The notes below the pieces were generated by a model, which did not search any database, was not told the origin of the DNA, and saw only the letters and a program-made list of their open reading frames with translations. Both the position numbers and the translations under genes were made by a program. From Mesostigma viride (lineage: Eukaryota; Streptophyta; Mesostigmatophyceae; Mesostigmatales; Mesostigmataceae), in contig RPFO01000574.1 in assembly GCA_009746045.1 (NCBI GenBank), forward strand, positions 1 through 62,976: a stretch of 62,976 nucleotides of DNA, read 5' to 3'. This document shows, piece by piece, positions 61,920 to 62,976 of the stretch. Every line of letters starts with the position of its first letter. Position 1 is the first letter of the stretch.

Positions 61920-62297
61920 CTCTCTCTCTCTCTTCTCTCTCTCCCTCTCCCTCTCCTCTCCCTCTCCTCTCCTCTCCCTCTCCCTCTCCCTCTCCCTCTC
62001 CCTCTCCCTCTCCCTCTCCCTCTCCCTCTCCCTCTCCCTCTCCCTCTCCCTCTCCCTCTCCCTCTCCCTCTCCTCTCCCTCTCCCTCTCCCTCCCTCCTC
62101 CCTCCCTCCTCCCTCCCTCCTCCCCTCTCCCTCCCTCTCCCTCCCTCCTCCCTCCCTCCCTCCCTCCCTCCTCCCCTCCCTCCCTCCCTCCCTCCCTCCC
62201 TCCCTCCCTCCCTCCCTCCTCCTCTCCCTTCCTCCCTCCCTCCCTCCTCCCTCCATCCATCCCTCCCTCCCTCCCTCCCTCCATCCCTCCATCCCTC
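61311..62297. repeat. (CCCTCT)n / (CT)n / (CCCT)n polypyrimidine block
   Basis: Nearly 1 kb of pure pyrimidine on plus, dominated by CCCTCT hexamers, with a CT dinucleotide core (61845-61935) and CCCT tetramers at the right end. Very long frames on both strands are artefacts. Confidence 0.95.
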
Positions 62298-62630
62298 TTA
62301 CGGTTACGCTTACGCTTACGGTTACGCTTACGGTTACGCTTACGCTTACGGTTACGCTTACGCTTACGCTTACGCTTACGCTTACGCTTACGCTTACGCT
62401 TACGCTTACGCTTACGCTTACGCTTACGCTTACGCTTACGCTTACGCTTACGCTTACGCTTACGCTTACGCTTACGCTTACGCTTACGCTTACGCTTACG
62501 CTTACGCTTACGCTTACGCTTACGCTTACGCTTACGCCCTCCTCTCCTACGGTTACGCTTACGCTTACGGTTATGCTTACGCTTAGGTTTACGCTTACGC
62601 TTACGCTTAGGCTTACGCTTACGCTTACGC
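62298..62630. repeat. (GCTTAC)n hexamer array
   Basis: About 55 copies of GCTTAC with GGTTAC, GGTTAT and GCTTAG variants at both ends of the array. It is flanked on both sides by CCCTCT arrays. It is not a known telomere repeat. Confidence 0.93.
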
Positions 62631-62976
62631 CTCCCTCTCCCTCTCCTCTCCCTCTCCGTCTCCCTCTCCCTCTCCCTCTCCCTCCGCTTACGCCTCCCTC
62701 TCCCTCTCCCTCTCCCTATCCTTCCCTCTCCCTCTTCCTCCCCTCTCCCTCTCCCTCTCCCTCCCTCTCCTTCCTCTCCCTCTCCCTCTCCTCTCCCTCT
62801 CCCTCTCCCTCTCCCCTCTCCCTCTCCCTCTCCCTCTCCCTCTCCCTCTCCCTCTCCTCTCCCTCTCCCTCTCTCCCTTCCTCTCCTCTCCCTCTCCTCT
62901 CCCTCTCCCTCTCCTCTCTCTCCCTCTCCCTCTCCTCTCCTCTCCCCTCCTCTCCTCTCCCTCTCCCTCTCCCTCT
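62631..62976. repeat. (CCCTCT)n block to window end
   Basis: The same hexamer as 61311-62297, with a single CGCTTACGCC island at about 62685. It is cut by the window edge. Confidence 0.95.

Noticed and set aside
61204-62586. 460-codon Ser/Pro/Leu and Tyr/Ala frame and the opposite Arg/Glu/Gly frames
   Set aside because: Pure CCCTCT, CT and GCTTAC microsatellites.
62298-62630. Telomere
   Set aside because: GCTTAC is not a recognised telomere repeat, and the array is internal, followed by more CCCTCT sequence.

Overview
The window is nuclear DNA from a eukaryote, most likely a green alga. Its genes are split by many short GT-AG introns. One gene is a DUF309 protein with a basic, Ser/Thr-rich N-terminal extension that resembles an organelle transit peptide. 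The exosome subunit keeps acidic and arginine residues found in the plant lineage and lost in animals. A prasinophyte-type chlorophyte with a very repeat-rich genome would fit, but the species assignment is inference. No prokaryotic operon, tRNA, rRNA or CRISPR locus was found.

Layout. 1-16.9 kb is a graveyard of transposons: a decayed gag plus aspartic protease (minus strand), two decayed non-LTR retrotransposon 3' ends facing each other, further ORF1-like and RT fragments, and a 1.9 kb element with about 300 bp inverted repeats. 17.0-37.2 kb holds three host genes rebuilt exon by exon. FCF1/UTP24 (minus, 8 exons, 205 aa) and RRP41 (plus, 11 exons, 244 aa) lie head to head, with a MITE in the shared 1.36 kb promoter interval. 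A DUF309 gene (plus, 3 exons, 263 aa) follows. 38.8-42.2 kb is an apparently intact transposase-like gene (minus, 4 exons, 986 aa). 44.0-58.7 kb is a 14.7 kb asymmetric palindrome built mostly of a 71 bp satellite. 58.7-63.0 kb is non-coding foldback and simple-sequence DNA.

The two housekeeping genes act in related processes. FCF1 is the PIN-domain nuclease of the small-subunit processome that cuts pre-rRNA. RRP41 is a core subunit of the RNA exosome that trims and degrades RNA.

The most unusual signal is at the 5' splice sites. In at least five introns of three genes, a short tandem duplication or minisatellite (26, 31, 50, 54 or 72 bp units, 2 to 6 copies) starts inside the exon end and spans the splice donor, so each copy carries another candidate donor. 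Two of these unit lengths are multiples of three and stay open in frame. This is the best candidate in the window for an undescribed phenomenon. Most larger introns also carry their own private satellite.
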